A stretch of 64,000 nucleotides of DNA from JBGPEQ01 sp050180895 (GCA_050180895.1 JBFXDS010000003.1:515004-579003), one strand, 5' to 3'; positions 50,076 through 60,690 are shown, counted from the stretch's first letter. Notes: a model not told the origin generated them from the sequence alone. A program made the numbers and translations.

Positions 50076-50849
50076 ATGACATCGACGATTCCATCGGTCT
50101 TCGTCTCCCATGGCGCCCCCACGCTGGTGATGGAGGACATCCCCGCGCGCCATTTCATGGCGATCCTTGGAGAACAGCTGCCGCGACCGAAGTCGATCCT
50201 CTGCATCTCCGCGCACTGGGAGACGACTATGCCGACGGTCAGCGCTGCCGTCGCCCCGGAGACGATCCACGACTTCTATGGCTTTCCGGACTCGCTGTAT
50301 CGGCTGCGCTATCCGGCGCCGGGCGCACCAGCCTTGGCCGAGCGCGTCGCCGGGCTGCTGGGCGGTGCGGGCATCGGCGGTGGCATCGATGCAGCGCGCG
50401 GGCTCGATCACGGCGCCTGGAACCCGCTCCTGCTGATCTACCCGGACGCCGACATCGCGGTGACGCAGCTCTCCATCCAGTCGAGCCTCGATCCGGCGCA
50501 CCACGCCGCCGTCGGCCGCGCGTTGCGTCCGCTGCGCGACGAGGGCGTGCTGATCCTGGCAAGCGGCGGCGCCGTCCACAATCTGCGCCAGTTCCATGTC
50601 GATCGGGAAATGCCGGCGCCGTGGGCGGTGTCGTTCGACGATTGGCTGGCCGACCGCATCGTCGCTGGCGACGAATCCGCCCTGGTCGACTACCGGGAGA
50701 CTCGGTCGGAGGCGCGGCTCGCGCATCCGCGCGACGAGCATTTCATGCCGCTGTTCGTCGCCCTCGGCGCCGGCGGCGGCAAGGGGCGCGCGCTCCATCG
50801 CAGCTTCGCTCACGGCAGCCTCAGCATGGCCGCCTTTGCCTGGGAATGA
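50076..50849 (+). CDS. class III extradiol ring-cleavage dioxygenase (DODA type)
   Basis: A 257-residue LigB-superfamily enzyme. Zinc or iron ligands are in FVSHGAPTLVMED, SAHWETT and GLDHGAWNPLLLIYP, with a later ASGGAVHNLRQF. The layout matches 4,5-DOPA dioxygenase/YgiD proteins, which open catechol rings. The start MTSTIPSVFVSHG at 50076 gives the usual family length. It is unlinked to aromatic-degradation genes, so the physiological substrate is open. Confidence 0.9.
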   Translation: MTSTIPSVFVSHGAPTLVMEDIPARHFMAILGEQLPRPKSILCISAHWETTMPTVSAAVAPETIHDFYGFPDSLYRLRYPAPGAPALAERVAGLLGGAGIGGGIDAARGLDHGAWNPLLLIYPDADIAVTQLSIQSSLDPAHHAAVGRALRPLRDEGVLILASGGAVHNLRQFHVDREMPAPWAVSFDDWLADRIVAGDESALVDYRETRSEARLAHPRDEHFMPLFVALGAGGGKGRALHRSFAHGSLSMAAFAWE

Positions 50850-50880
50850 TCGCCGCTTCGGGTCGCGCCCGAGGCATGTC

Positions 50881-51240
50881 TCAATCCACGGACTTCCGTC
50901 CCGCCTCCAGGTATCGCTTCAGGGCGAGGGCATTGTTGTGCGCCGTATCCGCGGCGGAATAGAGCAGCGTCAGCCTGCCCGCGCGCATCTTCTTCCGGAG
51001 CAGGGTGGTCTCGGTCGTCTTGCTCGCGAGCTCCTTGCTGTAGCGCCGGCAGAATTCGGGCCAGCGAGCCGGATCGTGGCCGAACCATCGCCGGAGGTCC
51101 GCGCTGGGGGCGATGTCGCGCAGCCAAAGATCGATGGCCGCGTCCTGCTTCTTGATGCCGCGCGGCCACAGGCGATCGACGAGGACGCGGAACCCGTCGG
51201 TGTCGTCTGCCTCATCATAGATGCGCTTGACGCGGATCAT
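50881..51240 (-). CDS. DUF488 family protein
   Basis: A 119-residue protein, MIRVKRIYDEADDTDGFRVL then VDRLWPRGIKKQDAAIDLWL, followed by WFGHDPARWPEFCRRYSKEL. This is the short DUF488 type found across proteobacteria; no function is known. It is 3 bases from the carboxymuconolactone-decarboxylase-like gene's stop and on the same strand. Confidence 0.9.
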   Translation of the reverse strand: MIRVKRIYDEADDTDGFRVLVDRLWPRGIKKQDAAIDLWLRDIAPSADLRRWFGHDPARWPEFCRRYSKELASKTTETTLLRKKMRAGRLTLLYSAADTAHNNALALKRYLEAGRKSVD

Positions 51241-51243
51241 CGT

Positions 51244-51600
51244 TCACGTGCCGGGCGTCCGCGGGTTGCCGCCGTGATCGCCTATGGCGTCGATAGCCAG
51301 CAAGGCATGGGCATATGCTCCGCCGGCCCGCATCTCTGCGGCCACCCAGATCGCTTCCATGATTTCGTCGGGCGTTGCCCCCGACCTGTGGGCGAGCCTG
51401 GTATGACCCCGGATGCAGTAGGGGCACTGCGTAACGTGCGCCACGGCAACGGCGATGAGCTGCTTGATCTTCGCAGGCAGTGCTCCGTCGGCAAAGACCT
51501 TCTTGCTGAACTGTTCGAATGCCTCATGGATGTCGGGTGCCAGAGCGCGGCGCCGGGCTGCCAGATCCGCTGTCGCGTTTGGATAGGTTGCGCTGGACAT
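51244..51600 (-). CDS. carboxymuconolactone decarboxylase/AhpD-like protein
   Basis: A 118-residue protein with the CxxC redox pair in HVTQCPYCIRGHTRLA and a C-terminal helix EIMEAIWVAAEMRAGGAYAH. This is the AhpD-like branch of the CMD family, giving alkylhydroperoxidase or disulfide activity. ATG 51600 has AAAGGGA 8 bases upstream. Its first 77 bases overlap the 3' end of the cyclo-ligase gene on the same strand in another frame. Confidence 0.88.
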   Translation of the reverse strand: MSSATYPNATADLAARRRALAPDIHEAFEQFSKKVFADGALPAKIKQLIAVAVAHVTQCPYCIRGHTRLAHRSGATPDEIMEAIWVAAEMRAGGAYAHALLAIDAIGDHGGNPRTPGT

Positions 51601-52369
51601 CAGCCTCATCCCTTTCCGGCTGGGGGCTCTCATGATGAAATTTCGGGCCATCGGCGTTTTGTTGCCGCTCGTAGGACCAATCGTCCGCCAGCTCATGCAT
51701 CATGCAGGGCGGGGAGCTGAAGCTCCCCAGGCGATCGTCGTCGGGTGCATCTATTGTGGGCACCTGGCTCGGCGGCAACGCGGCGGCCAGCGTCGGCTGC
51801 GACTGCAGACCTGCCTCTGTCACGATGACGTCCATGGCGATATCGTGCGGTTGTGGATGAATGGTGGCGAGGCGGGAAAACTCGTATCCGACGCCGACGA
51901 CGAACGGCCGTGCGGGCATCGCCGCCAGGGTTCGGTCGTAGTAGCCCCCGCCATAGCCGAGGCGATAGTTGGCGCCGTCGAAGCCGACCAGGGGCGCGAA
52001 CACGAGCGTGGGCTGCAGGAGCGTGCGCTCCGCCGGAACAGGGATGTCCCAGATGCCGCGAGACATCGGCATCCGCGGACGCCACTCCCAGAACTCCAGG
52101 GGCCTGTTCTTTTCGACGACGACCGGCAACGCCGTGCGGAATCCCTGATCGATGAGCAACCGCGCGACGCCGCGGAGATCGACCTCGCCCTTGAACGGCC
52201 AGTAGAAACCAACGATGCCGTGGGCCGCCCGCGACAGGATGCTCGTCAGATGCGGCATGATCTCCGATCGAAGGCGGGCGCGCTCCGCTTGCGGGGTGGC
52301 TACTCGCCGCGACAGCAGTTGCGCGCGTTGGCTCTTGCGCCAGCTTCGTATCTCGGCCCATTCATACAT
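51524..52369 (-). CDS. 5-formyltetrahydrofolate cyclo-ligase family protein, with C-terminal extension
   Basis: A 281-residue protein whose first ~200 residues are a 5-FCL domain: SWRKSQRAQLLSRRVATP, IVGFYWPFKGEVDLRG, and the nucleotide loop GYGGGYYDRTLA. The enzyme recycles 5-formyl-THF. The tail of about 75 residues includes GSFSSPPCMMHELADDW and then low-complexity sequence, and reads through the start of the next gene. The ATG at 52369 begins MYEWAEIRSWRK. The tail may be a remnant of a fused or frameshifted unit. Confidence 0.82.
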   Translation of the reverse strand: MYEWAEIRSWRKSQRAQLLSRRVATPQAERARLRSEIMPHLTSILSRAAHGIVGFYWPFKGEVDLRGVARLLIDQGFRTALPVVVEKNRPLEFWEWRPRMPMSRGIWDIPVPAERTLLQPTLVFAPLVGFDGANYRLGYGGGYYDRTLAAMPARPFVVGVGYEFSRLATIHPQPHDIAMDVIVTEAGLQSQPTLAAALPPSQVPTIDAPDDDRLGSFSSPPCMMHELADDWSYERQQNADGPKFHHESPQPERDEADVQRNLSKRDSGSGSPAPRSGTRHP

Positions 52370-52398
52370 GGCTGATACCGCCGATCCGTCGTGTCGCA

Positions 52399-53022
52399 CT
52401 ACTGGGCGGCAACCTGTCGGAAGCCGGCACCAATGAGATTGGCGTTGGCGAACTCCCAGTTGACGAGATGGTCGAGAAATGTCGCGACATAGTCGGCGCG
52501 CCGGTTGCGATAGTCGACGTAGTACGCGTGCTCCCACACGTCGATTGTGAGCAGCGGAACCTGACCGGTGACTAGCGGTGTGCCGGCGTTGGACGTGGAG
52601 GTGATCCGAAGCGCGCCGCCATCGAGGACAAGCCAGGTCCAGCCGCTGCCGAAGTGATCGACGGCGGCGGTCCTGAACGCTTCGGCGAAGGCGTCGAAGC
52701 TGCCGAAGGAACTGGATATGCTATGGGCGATCTGGCCCTCGGGCGCACCGCCGCCATCCGGCCGCATCGATTGCCAGTAGAAGGCATGGTTCCAGGCCTG
52801 CGCGGCGTTGTTGAAGAGCGCGGACCGGCCTTTCTCCGATGCCGAGGCGATGATGATCTCCTCGAGCGGCCGGTCGGCCAGCGTCGAACCCGCAACCAAG
52901 GCATTCGTCTTGTCGACGTAGGCCTTATGGTGCTTGCCATGGTGCAGCTCAAGCGTTGTGGCCGAAATATGCGGCTCCAACGCATCGAGAGCATAGGGAA
53001 GGCTGGGCAGCTTGATCGGCAT
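52399..53022 (-). CDS. sodB: superoxide dismutase (Fe/Mn)
   Basis: A 207-residue cytoplasmic superoxide dismutase. Metal ligands are in LELHHGKHHKAYVDKTN, AQAWNHAFYWQSM and LTIDVWEHAYYVDYRNR. The GSGWTWLV and FGSF patterns are common to iron-type enzymes of alphaproteobacteria, but the metal is not proven. It diverges from a LysR-family regulator 138 bases away that might control it. Confidence 0.94.
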   Translation of the reverse strand: MPIKLPSLPYALDALEPHISATTLELHHGKHHKAYVDKTNALVAGSTLADRPLEEIIIASASEKGRSALFNNAAQAWNHAFYWQSMRPDGGGAPEGQIAHSISSSFGSFDAFAEAFRTAAVDHFGSGWTWLVLDGGALRITSTSNAGTPLVTGQVPLLTIDVWEHAYYVDYRNRRADYVATFLDHLVNWEFANANLIGAGFRQVAAQ

Positions 53023-53159
53023 CGGTCGACTCCTCCACCGCGCAGTGCGCCGGCCATTCCGATATCGGACGGGCCATGCATGGCGGCAAACGAATTTTAT
53101 TGGCCGTTGTCAGCAATTTCCTTGATATTAATGACGCATTCAGGCCTGCGGACGGGCGC

Positions 53160-54032
53160 ATGGACATCGAGCTTGCGCGGACGTTTTTGGAGATCGTCGC
53201 GACCGGCAGCTTCATCCGGGCCGCCCAGCGCCTGCACGTGACGCAGACGACCGTCAGCGCCCGCATCCGCTCGCTCGAGGATCAGCTCGGCCGCCGCGTC
53301 TTCGTCCGCAACAAGGCCGGGGCGTCGCTGACTCCGGCGGGCGAGGAGTTCCTGCGCTATGCGCCGGCGCTCGTGCAGATATGGGAGCGGGCGCGCCATC
53401 AGGTCGCGGTGCCGCCCGGCCGCCGCACCGTGCTGGCGATCGGCGGCGAGCTCAGCCTGTGGGATCCGTTCCTGCTGCGATGGCTTCTCTGGATGAAGGC
53501 GGAGGCGCCCGACGTCGCCCTGCGCGCGCAGGTGGGGTTGCCCGAGGGGCTGATGCGGCGGATCGCCGAGGGCGTGCTCGACATCGCCGTGATGTATGCG
53601 CCGCAGATACTTCCCGGCCTGCGGGTCGAGCAGCTGTTCGAGGAGCGGCTGGTGATGGTGACGGCGAACAAGCGCGCGCGGAAGAGGAAGGGCGACGACG
53701 GCTACGTGTTCGTGGACTGGGGGCCGGACTTCACGATGCAGCACAATCTGCGGCTGCCCGACCTGGCCAACCCGGGCGTCGTCGTCGGGCTGGGACCGCT
53801 CGGGCTCGGCTACATCCTCGCCGCGGGCGGTTCCGGTTATTTCCGGCGGCGCGCCGTGCGCCCGCATGTCGACAGCGGCCGGCTGCGTCTGGTCAAGGGC
53901 GCGCCCGAGTTCCGCCATCCCGCCTACGTCGTTTATGCGGAAGGCGCCGATCGCAGCGTGCTCGATCCCGCCCTGCGCGGGTTGAGGCATGCCGCCGCGG
54001 CCGAGCGCGAGGGGGCGGCGGGGTCGGGATGA
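53160..54032 (+). CDS. LysR-family transcriptional regulator
   Basis: A 290-residue regulator. Winged helix: MDIELARTFLEIVATGSFIR and AAQRLHVTQTTVSARIRSLE. A substrate-binding domain follows (residues 95-280; VLAIGGELSLWDPFLLRWLL). The open frame starts further up at 53076, but homology begins at MDIEL, so ATG 53160 is used. It is divergent from sodB. Effector unknown. Confidence 0.9.
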   Translation: MDIELARTFLEIVATGSFIRAAQRLHVTQTTVSARIRSLEDQLGRRVFVRNKAGASLTPAGEEFLRYAPALVQIWERARHQVAVPPGRRTVLAIGGELSLWDPFLLRWLLWMKAEAPDVALRAQVGLPEGLMRRIAEGVLDIAVMYAPQILPGLRVEQLFEERLVMVTANKRARKRKGDDGYVFVDWGPDFTMQHNLRLPDLANPGVVVGLGPLGLGYILAAGGSGYFRRRAVRPHVDSGRLRLVKGAPEFRHPAYVVYAEGADRSVLDPALRGLRHAAAAEREGAAGSG

Positions 54033-54045
54033 GCCGCGCTGCCGC

Positions 54046-54381
54046 TCACGCCGCCTTGGTGTAGATGCCCTTGGAGTGGAGCAGCTCGCGCAGTTCGCCC
54101 GAGCCGGCCATCTCGCGCACGATGTCGCAGCCGCCGACGAACTCGCCCTTGACGTAGAGCTGCGGGATGGTCGGCCACTGGCTGAAGTCCTTGATGCCCT
54201 GGCGCAGCGCCGGGTCGGTCAGGATGTCGATGCCCTTGAACTTGACGCCGAGCTGGCTCAGCACCTGCACGACCGCGGCCGAGAAGCCGCATTGCGGGAA
54301 CACGGGCGTGCCCTTCATGTAGAGCACGACATCGTTCTCGGCGACGTCCTGCTTGATGCGGTTGAAGACCGGATTGTCCAT
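54046..54381 (-). CDS. grxD: monothiol glutaredoxin (Grx4 type)
   Basis: A 111-residue protein with the monothiol CGFS motif (Cys31) in KGTPVFPQCGFSAAVVQVL, plus the glutathione-binding TIPQLYVKGEFVGGCDIV. Such proteins hold or pass a [2Fe-2S] cluster, often as a heterodimer with BolA. The bolA gene lies 14 bases upstream on the same strand. Confidence 0.95.
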   Translation of the reverse strand: MDNPVFNRIKQDVAENDVVLYMKGTPVFPQCGFSAAVVQVLSQLGVKFKGIDILTDPALRQGIKDFSQWPTIPQLYVKGEFVGGCDIVREMAGSGELRELLHSKGIYTKAA

Positions 54382-54395
54382 TCGTCGTTTCCTTT

Positions 54396-54629
54396 CTATT
54401 TCGGCACCGCCGTCTGCAGGGCCAGGGCGTGCAGCTGGTCGCCCATCTTCCCGCGCAGCGCCTGGTAAACCATCTGATGCTGCTGGATACGCGTCAGCCC
54501 GGCGAACTGTGTCGCGGTGACGTGCGCGGCGTAGTGGTCGCCGTCGCCGCGCAGGTCTTCGATGACGACCACGGCGCCCGGCAGGGCCTCCTTGATCAGC
54601 CGCTCGATCTCCACCGCATCCATCGCCAT
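54396..54629 (-). CDS. BolA-family protein
   Basis: A 77-residue protein: MAMDAVEIERLIKEALPGAV, then DHYAAHVTATQFAGLTRIQQ and HQMVYQALRGKMGDQLHAL. The conserved C-terminal His and the His in DHYAAHV are the usual ligands for a shared Fe-S cluster with Grx4. Operon order purL-bolA-grxD is common in alphaproteobacteria. A start at the second ATG (MDAVEIERL) is equally possible. Confidence 0.93.
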   Translation of the reverse strand: MAMDAVEIERLIKEALPGAVVVIEDLRGDGDHYAAHVTATQFAGLTRIQQHQMVYQALRGKMGDQLHALALQTAVPK

Positions 54630-54647
54630 CGCTCGTTCGCTCCTGAC

Positions 54648-56855
<2,208 letters not shown>

Positions 56856-56890
56856 GGGCGCGTCTTTGTGCCTGTCGGGGGGTGCCGGCG

Positions 56891-57631
56891 TCAACGGAGC
56901 GCGGGGCGGCCATCGAAAAATGACGGATGGACCCCATGCCCAGCGGAGAGTCCCGCGAGCGGCGCGGCGCCGGCGAGGAGGCGGCGGGCGCGCGGGCTCT
57001 GGCGGGACGGTGAAAATGACGGATGGAGCCCATGCCCAGCGGGAGAAGGGGTCACCACGGAGGACACAGAGCGCACGGAGGAAGATTGATTGCGCGCTGC
57101 GCGCGCAGGCATCCGATTCGGTTCTCCGTGGGCTCTGTGTTCTCTGTGATGGACCTTCGGGAGGACGAGAACGGGCCGGGCCATCGGCGATTGTGACGGA
57201 TGGACCCCATGCCCAGCGGAGCGCCCGCGCATGAGGGCGATGAGGGCGCGGACGCGGCGGCCGTGGGCGCGGGCTTCGGCCCGGAGTTCGCGGATGCGAG
57301 CGGAGTAGCCGCCATGGGTGAGGCGGGCGCGGCGCGCGCGGGCGAGACCCTCGGGCGTGCGCGGCCCGGTGCTGAGGCCGCCATGCATCCGGCAGCGGCC
57401 GTTGCGCATGGCCGGCTGGCGGCAGGCGCCGCCGCAGCGGGTGCGGGCGCCGCAGCGCGGGGCGGCGAGGAAGTCGCCCGCGCGGTTGCCGTTCTTGAGC
57501 CGGCCGCGGCGCTCGGGTGGGAGGGTGGTGGTGGAGGACTCCGAAAATGACGGATGAAGCCCATGCCCAGCGGGAATCGCTTCACGCGGAGCCGCGGAGG
57601 GGTTCGTGGGGCCGCCGGCGAGGTTGTTCAT
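56891..57631 (-). CDS. HGGxSTG domain-containing protein 2, with embedded repeats
   Basis: A 246-residue paralogue of the protein at 42982. Core residues 40-125: LKNGNRAGDFLAAPRCGART, CRQPAMRNGRCRMHGGLSTG, PRTPEGLARARRARLTHGGY. Cys60, Cys70, Cys80 and His83 could make a CCCH zinc site. AGHG blocks at residue 21 and three later points are translated repeats. ATG 57631 has GGGAG 6 bases upstream. The C-terminal half contains an ACACAGAGCGC-type inverted repeat, so only the first 130 residues look ancestral. It is 36 bases from purL. Confidence 0.65.
   Translation of the reverse strand: MNNLAGGPTNPSAAPREAIPAGHGLHPSFSESSTTTLPPERRGRLKNGNRAGDFLAAPRCGARTRCGGACRQPAMRNGRCRMHGGLSTGPRTPEGLARARRARLTHGGYSARIRELRAEARAHGRRVRALIALMRGRSAGHGVHPSQSPMARPVLVLPKVHHREHRAHGEPNRMPARAARNQSSSVRSVSSVVTPSPAGHGLHPSFSPSRQSPRARRLLAGAAPLAGLSAGHGVHPSFFDGRPALR
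56915..56946 (-). repeat. GCTGGGCATGG repeat, copy E
   Basis: On the minus strand CCGCTGGGCATGGGGTCCAT then CCGTCATTTTTC; the last block in HGGxSTG gene 2, translated AGHGVHPS. Confidence 0.88.
57013..57043 (-). repeat. GCTGGGCATGG repeat, copy F
   Basis: On the minus strand CCGCTGGGCATGGGCTCCAT then CCGTCATTTTC; translated AGHGLHPS. Confidence 0.88.
57053..57150. repeat. CACAGAG-type inverted repeat inside HGGxSTG gene 2
   Basis: The left arm CACCACGGAGGACACAGAGC is matched on the right by CTCTGTGTTCTCTGTG. Related fragments occur at 43440-43490 and 63790-63915. Such elements are common between genes; here it lies within the coding frame. Confidence 0.6.
57193..57219 (-). repeat. GCTGGGCATGG repeat, copy G
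   Basis: On the minus strand CCGCTGGGCATGGGGTCCAT then CCGTCAC; translated AGHGVHPS. Confidence 0.86.
57543..57573 (-). repeat. GCTGGGCATGG repeat, copy H
   Basis: On the minus strand CCGCTGGGCATGGGCTTCAT then CCGTCATTTTC; translated AGHGLHPS near the gene 2 N-terminus. Confidence 0.88.
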
Positions 57632-57740
57632 AACCAACTCCCAAAAGTTCTTGCTTCGTTGCTAAGAACATTTATAGTACTTAGATCGCAGATCGTCAAG
57701 TCTGCGGGCTTTCTAGAATTCTATAGGAGGAATACTATTC

Positions 57741-58111
57741 CTGAAGAGGACTATCGTCGAATACACCCGATAAGTTCGGCATCTGGTGGGATTCGCTGAC
57801 GGAAGCGCAGCAGGAGGACATCACGGCAATCGTGTTGCAGTTGCAGCACCGCGGTCCGACGCTGCCGCTCCCGTACTCGAGCGGGATCATGGGATCGCGT
57901 CATGCGCACATGCGGGAATTGCGGATTCAGAGCGGCGGGCGGCCGTTGCGCGTGTTCTACGCGTTCGATCCACGGCGGGCCGCGATCCTGCTCATTGGCG
58001 GGCGACAAAACGGGTGACAAGCGGTTCTACGAAAAGTTCGTCCCGATCGCCGATCGGCTTTACGACGAGCACCTGGAGGAGTTGAGGAAGGAGGCCACGA
58101 ATGGCCGGTAG
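57741..58111 (+). pseudogene. Gp49/HigB-type toxin, decayed
   Basis: A RelE-fold (phage Gp49-like) toxin read in three pieces: LKRTIVEYT from a CTG at 57741, then after a 1-base shift near 57768 DKFGIWWDSLTEAQQEDITA through GSRHAHMRELRIQ and FDPRRAAILLIGG, then after another 1-base shift near 58002 DKTGDKRFYEKFVPIADRLY to the stop. AGGAGG lies 10 bases before the CTG where an ATG would be expected. The toxin should be inactive unless these are sequencing errors. The antitoxin gene follows, overlapping by 11 bases. Confidence 0.72.
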
Positions 58112-58460
58112 GCATTCATTTTCCGAACTGCGGGCGAAGATGTCGCCCGAGGCACGGGCGCGCGCCGAGCAGAAGGCGCTGGCGCTGGGCCGCGAGGTGG
58201 ACCTGGCCGAGCTGCGCCGCGCGCTGCGGTTGTCGCAAGAGGAACTCGCGCAGACGCTTCAGGTCGGCCAGGCCGCCGTTGCGAAGATCGAGAAGCGGGC
58301 GGACATGTATGTGAGCACACTGCGCCGCTTCGTCGAAGCCATGGGTGGCGAACTGCAGATCGTGGCGCGCTTCAGGAGTCACGAGGTGCAGATCCGCACA
58401 TTCCGGGAGATCGGTGATGACCGGGAGAAGGAATCAGATGCTTCGCACGCGGCAGAGTAA
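58101..58460 (+). CDS. XRE-family antitoxin partner of the decayed toxin
   Basis: A 119-residue helix-turn-helix protein: KMSPEARARAEQKALALGRE, then the HTH LAELRRALRLSQEELAQTLQ and VGQAAVAKIEKRADM, followed by LRRFVEAMGGELQIVARF. This is the XRE antitoxin type that sits just after Gp49/HigB toxins and represses the pair. It overlaps the toxin remnant's end and has AGGAAGGAGG upstream. The reading frame is intact while the toxin's is not. Confidence 0.85.
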   Translation: MAGRHSFSELRAKMSPEARARAEQKALALGREVDLAELRRALRLSQEELAQTLQVGQAAVAKIEKRADMYVSTLRRFVEAMGGELQIVARFRSHEVQIRTFREIGDDREKESDASHAAE

Positions 58461-58815
58461 CCGGATGCGCTCGGCTCCCCGGGGCGACGAACCCGCGGTC
58501 GAGATCGAGCGCGGCACAGGTAATGTGTTCGCCGATCTGGGCTATCCGGATGCCGAGGAGCGGCAGACCAAGTTGCGGCTGGCGTATGCGATCAATCGGA
58601 TCGTCGAAGAGCGGCGGCTGATGCAGGCGGCTACGGCCGGGTTGCTCGGGATCACGCAGCCGAAGGTGTCGGCGCTGCTGAACTACAAGCTGGCGGGATT
58701 CTCGGTGGAGCGGCTGATGACGTTCCTGACGGCGCTGGATCGCGACGTAGAGATCGTCATCAAGAGGAAGCCGCGTTCGCGGCCGGCGGCGCGGATCAGC
58801 GTGGTGGCACCGTGA
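58438..58815 (+). CDS. second XRE-family HTH protein (HigA2-like)
   Basis: A 125-residue protein with NVFADLGYPDAEERQTKLRL, a HTH with the core QAATAGLLGITQPKVSALLN, and FSVERLMTFLTALDRDVEIV. This is the 'RelE-associated' XRE antitoxin type whose toxin normally sits directly upstream; here the upstream gene is the other antitoxin. ATG 58438 has GAGAAGGA upstream. It overlaps the previous gene by 23 bases. Confidence 0.82.
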   Translation: MLRTRQSNRMRSAPRGDEPAVEIERGTGNVFADLGYPDAEERQTKLRLAYAINRIVEERRLMQAATAGLLGITQPKVSALLNYKLAGFSVERLMTFLTALDRDVEIVIKRKPRSRPAARISVVAP

Positions 58816-59005
58816 CGTGACAGGGCGAGGTTCGGAGATGCGGGTGACGTCGGTGTTCGGCCACGAGCGACTGCAGGATTTCCCGCCGCCGCTGCTTCAA
58901 TGCTGCCAGAGTTCCCGCTTCGTCATGCTCCATGAGATGGCTGTAACCAACCACGTCGGCGGCCATGATGGCGGCAAGGCGGCGTTGCGAGCGCTCTTCG
59001 GCCAT
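58796..59005 (-). pseudogene. N-terminal remnant of a class III adenylate/guanylate cyclase
   Basis: The first 51 residues read MAEERSQRRLAAIMAADVVG and YSHLMEHDEAGTLAALKQRR to LVAEH, which is the start of the CHD-type cyclases fused to TPR or ATPase domains in many alphaproteobacteria. After 58853 homology stops and unrelated residues run to a stop at 58796. The rest of the gene is absent, so it is a deletion remnant. Confidence 0.72.
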
Positions 59006-59301
59006 GTGTCTCCATTGCCCCTGGAGAGCCCAATTCAACGGATTGTATGTGCGGTCTATTGCCAAATCTATCCGGGGCCGGATGTCCGGATTGGGTCAAC
59101 AGCACCAGTCCGGCGACGTCCGCTTAGAGTCTGATTCAAGGTCAATAGCTGCTGTCCCAAGCAGCGCCGGCGACGGAAGAGATGTGCCAAACCCGGAAAT
59201 AGCTGACCAGATCCCTGGTGATGTGGGCAGCAGTCCAAAGGAAGAGCAGGCGCCCGGCCGAACGGTTCGGCCCTCAGGGTGTCCCGAGCTGCGAACCCGC
59301 C

Positions 59302-60099
59302 TCAGGGCCGCTTGAGCCGCTCGAAGTCCGCGAACGGGTTGTAGAGCGTCTTTATTTTCGCGACGGCCTTTGTCAAAGGATCGCTGCCGAGGAACAGCGC
59401 TAGAGCATCCATCAGCGGCTTGCTGGATCGGAGCGCTGCCTCGCACTCGGCCGCCGTGGTCACCTTCTTCTTCTTGTAGTCGAGGTTGAACTTCTTGGCG
59501 CCCTGCATCGAGCGATAGACATTGCTGAGCTGGTGGGCGAGGAACTCCTCGTGATCTTCGTAACCGGGGAGGGGATCGTTGTTCCTCTTCTTGATCAATG
59601 GGCTCGCGTACCGATAGGCGTGGACCATCTCGTGAAAGAGCACCTCGTCGGCGCGTGAGCCCGGCATCTTTCCCCAGGAGGAGTAGGTGAAGAAGTCGAA
59701 GGAATACGCCACGCGAACGGCCCGGGTGCCGACGTAGGCCTGGGGTGCCCACGTGACGTTGGCATTGCCGGCACCCAAGAATTCGACCTGATCCGAATCG
59801 TAGGGAATGATCCAAATCGGAAGGGTCCCGCTGGTGCGAAGCATGTCGAGCAGACACCGGCCGACCGTCGTCGCTCCGATGTAGCTCAGCAGCGCCCGGA
59901 CGCGCCCTTCGTAGTGGACCGCTGCTGGGCTCGGATCGGCAATGTAGTCCCACTTGTTCGGCGCCAGCCGGACCAGCTCCTCGATCTTCTGGCTCTCGGT
60001 GATCTCGCCCTTCGCGAATCGCGCCGCGACCGTTGCCCGAACCGCCTCGTCCTTCTTCGAGCCGTTGATCGTGATCGGATAGGGATCGAACTTGATCAT
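59302..60099 (-). CDS. HExxH zinc metallopeptidase of M91/NleD-like type
   Basis: A 265-residue protein with no signal peptide. The metal motif HEMVHAYRY is at residues 156-163, preceded by GSRADEVLF, and a downstream EDHEEFLAHQLSN gives a likely third ligand, as in NleD-like M91 peptidases. AAGGAGG sits 6 bases before the ATG. It is flanked by the cyclase remnant and an IS481 remnant, which points to a mobile origin. NleD is a secreted effector; secretion here is not shown. Confidence 0.65.
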   Translation of the reverse strand: MIKFDPYPITINGSKKDEAVRATVAARFAKGEITESQKIEELVRLAPNKWDYIADPSPAAVHYEGRVRALLSYIGATTVGRCLLDMLRTSGTLPIWIIPYDSDQVEFLGAGNANVTWAPQAYVGTRAVRVAYSFDFFTYSSWGKMPGSRADEVLFHEMVHAYRYASPLIKKRNNDPLPGYEDHEEFLAHQLSNVYRSMQGAKKFNLDYKKKKVTTAAECEAALRSSKPLMDALALFLGSDPLTKAVAKIKTLYNPFADFERLKRP

Positions 60100-60269
60100 G
60101 CGGTCCTCCTTGCGGGTGCAGCCGCCGATACCGCGGACGTTCGTCGGGTGGCGGTGCTCTTCGGGTCATCGGACAGGACGCTTATCATGATCCGAGAAGC
60201 CGGTTGTTGCCGCACTCGCCGCGACCATGCCTCTAGGGGCCGTTCGCGATGGTTGGCGCATTGTAAGTG

Positions 60270-60690
60270 GTGATCGACCGCGTCTCCAAGCACCTATGTC
60301 GAGTTCCATGACAGCGCCGGAAAGATGGAAGGCTCGGCGTTCCTGCGCAATGTGATCGAGGCCTTTCCCTACAGATCCACATCGTGCTCACCGATAACGG
60401 CATGGCCTTCGCCGATCTGCCCAAAAACAGGGATCTATCCGGCACTCGTTTGCTCGGCCCACACATATTCGATCGCGTCTGCATCGACAGCGGTATCGAG
60501 CACAGGCTTACCAAGCTCTACCTTCGCTGGACCAACGGCCAGGCCGAACGCATGAACCGGACCATCAAGGACGCCACCGTCAAGGTCTTCCACTACAACC
60601 TGGAAAGCCTCAAGGCCCATGTCCTCGCCTTCGTCACCCGCCTACAACTTCGCCAAGCATCTTAACTTAGTAGAGTGGCGGATGTCTGCT
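60270..60690 (+). pseudogene. IS481-family transposase remnant
   Basis: A DDE transposase fragment in at least three frames: VIDRVSK at 60270, TYVEFHDSAGKMEGSAFLRN from 60292, and IHIVLTDNGMAFADLPKNRD with WTNGQAERMNRTIKDATVKV from about 60376. The second Asp (TDNG) and Glu (QAERMN) of the catalytic triad are present. The N-terminal half and the last residues are missing. No terminal inverted repeats are seen. Confidence 0.78.
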
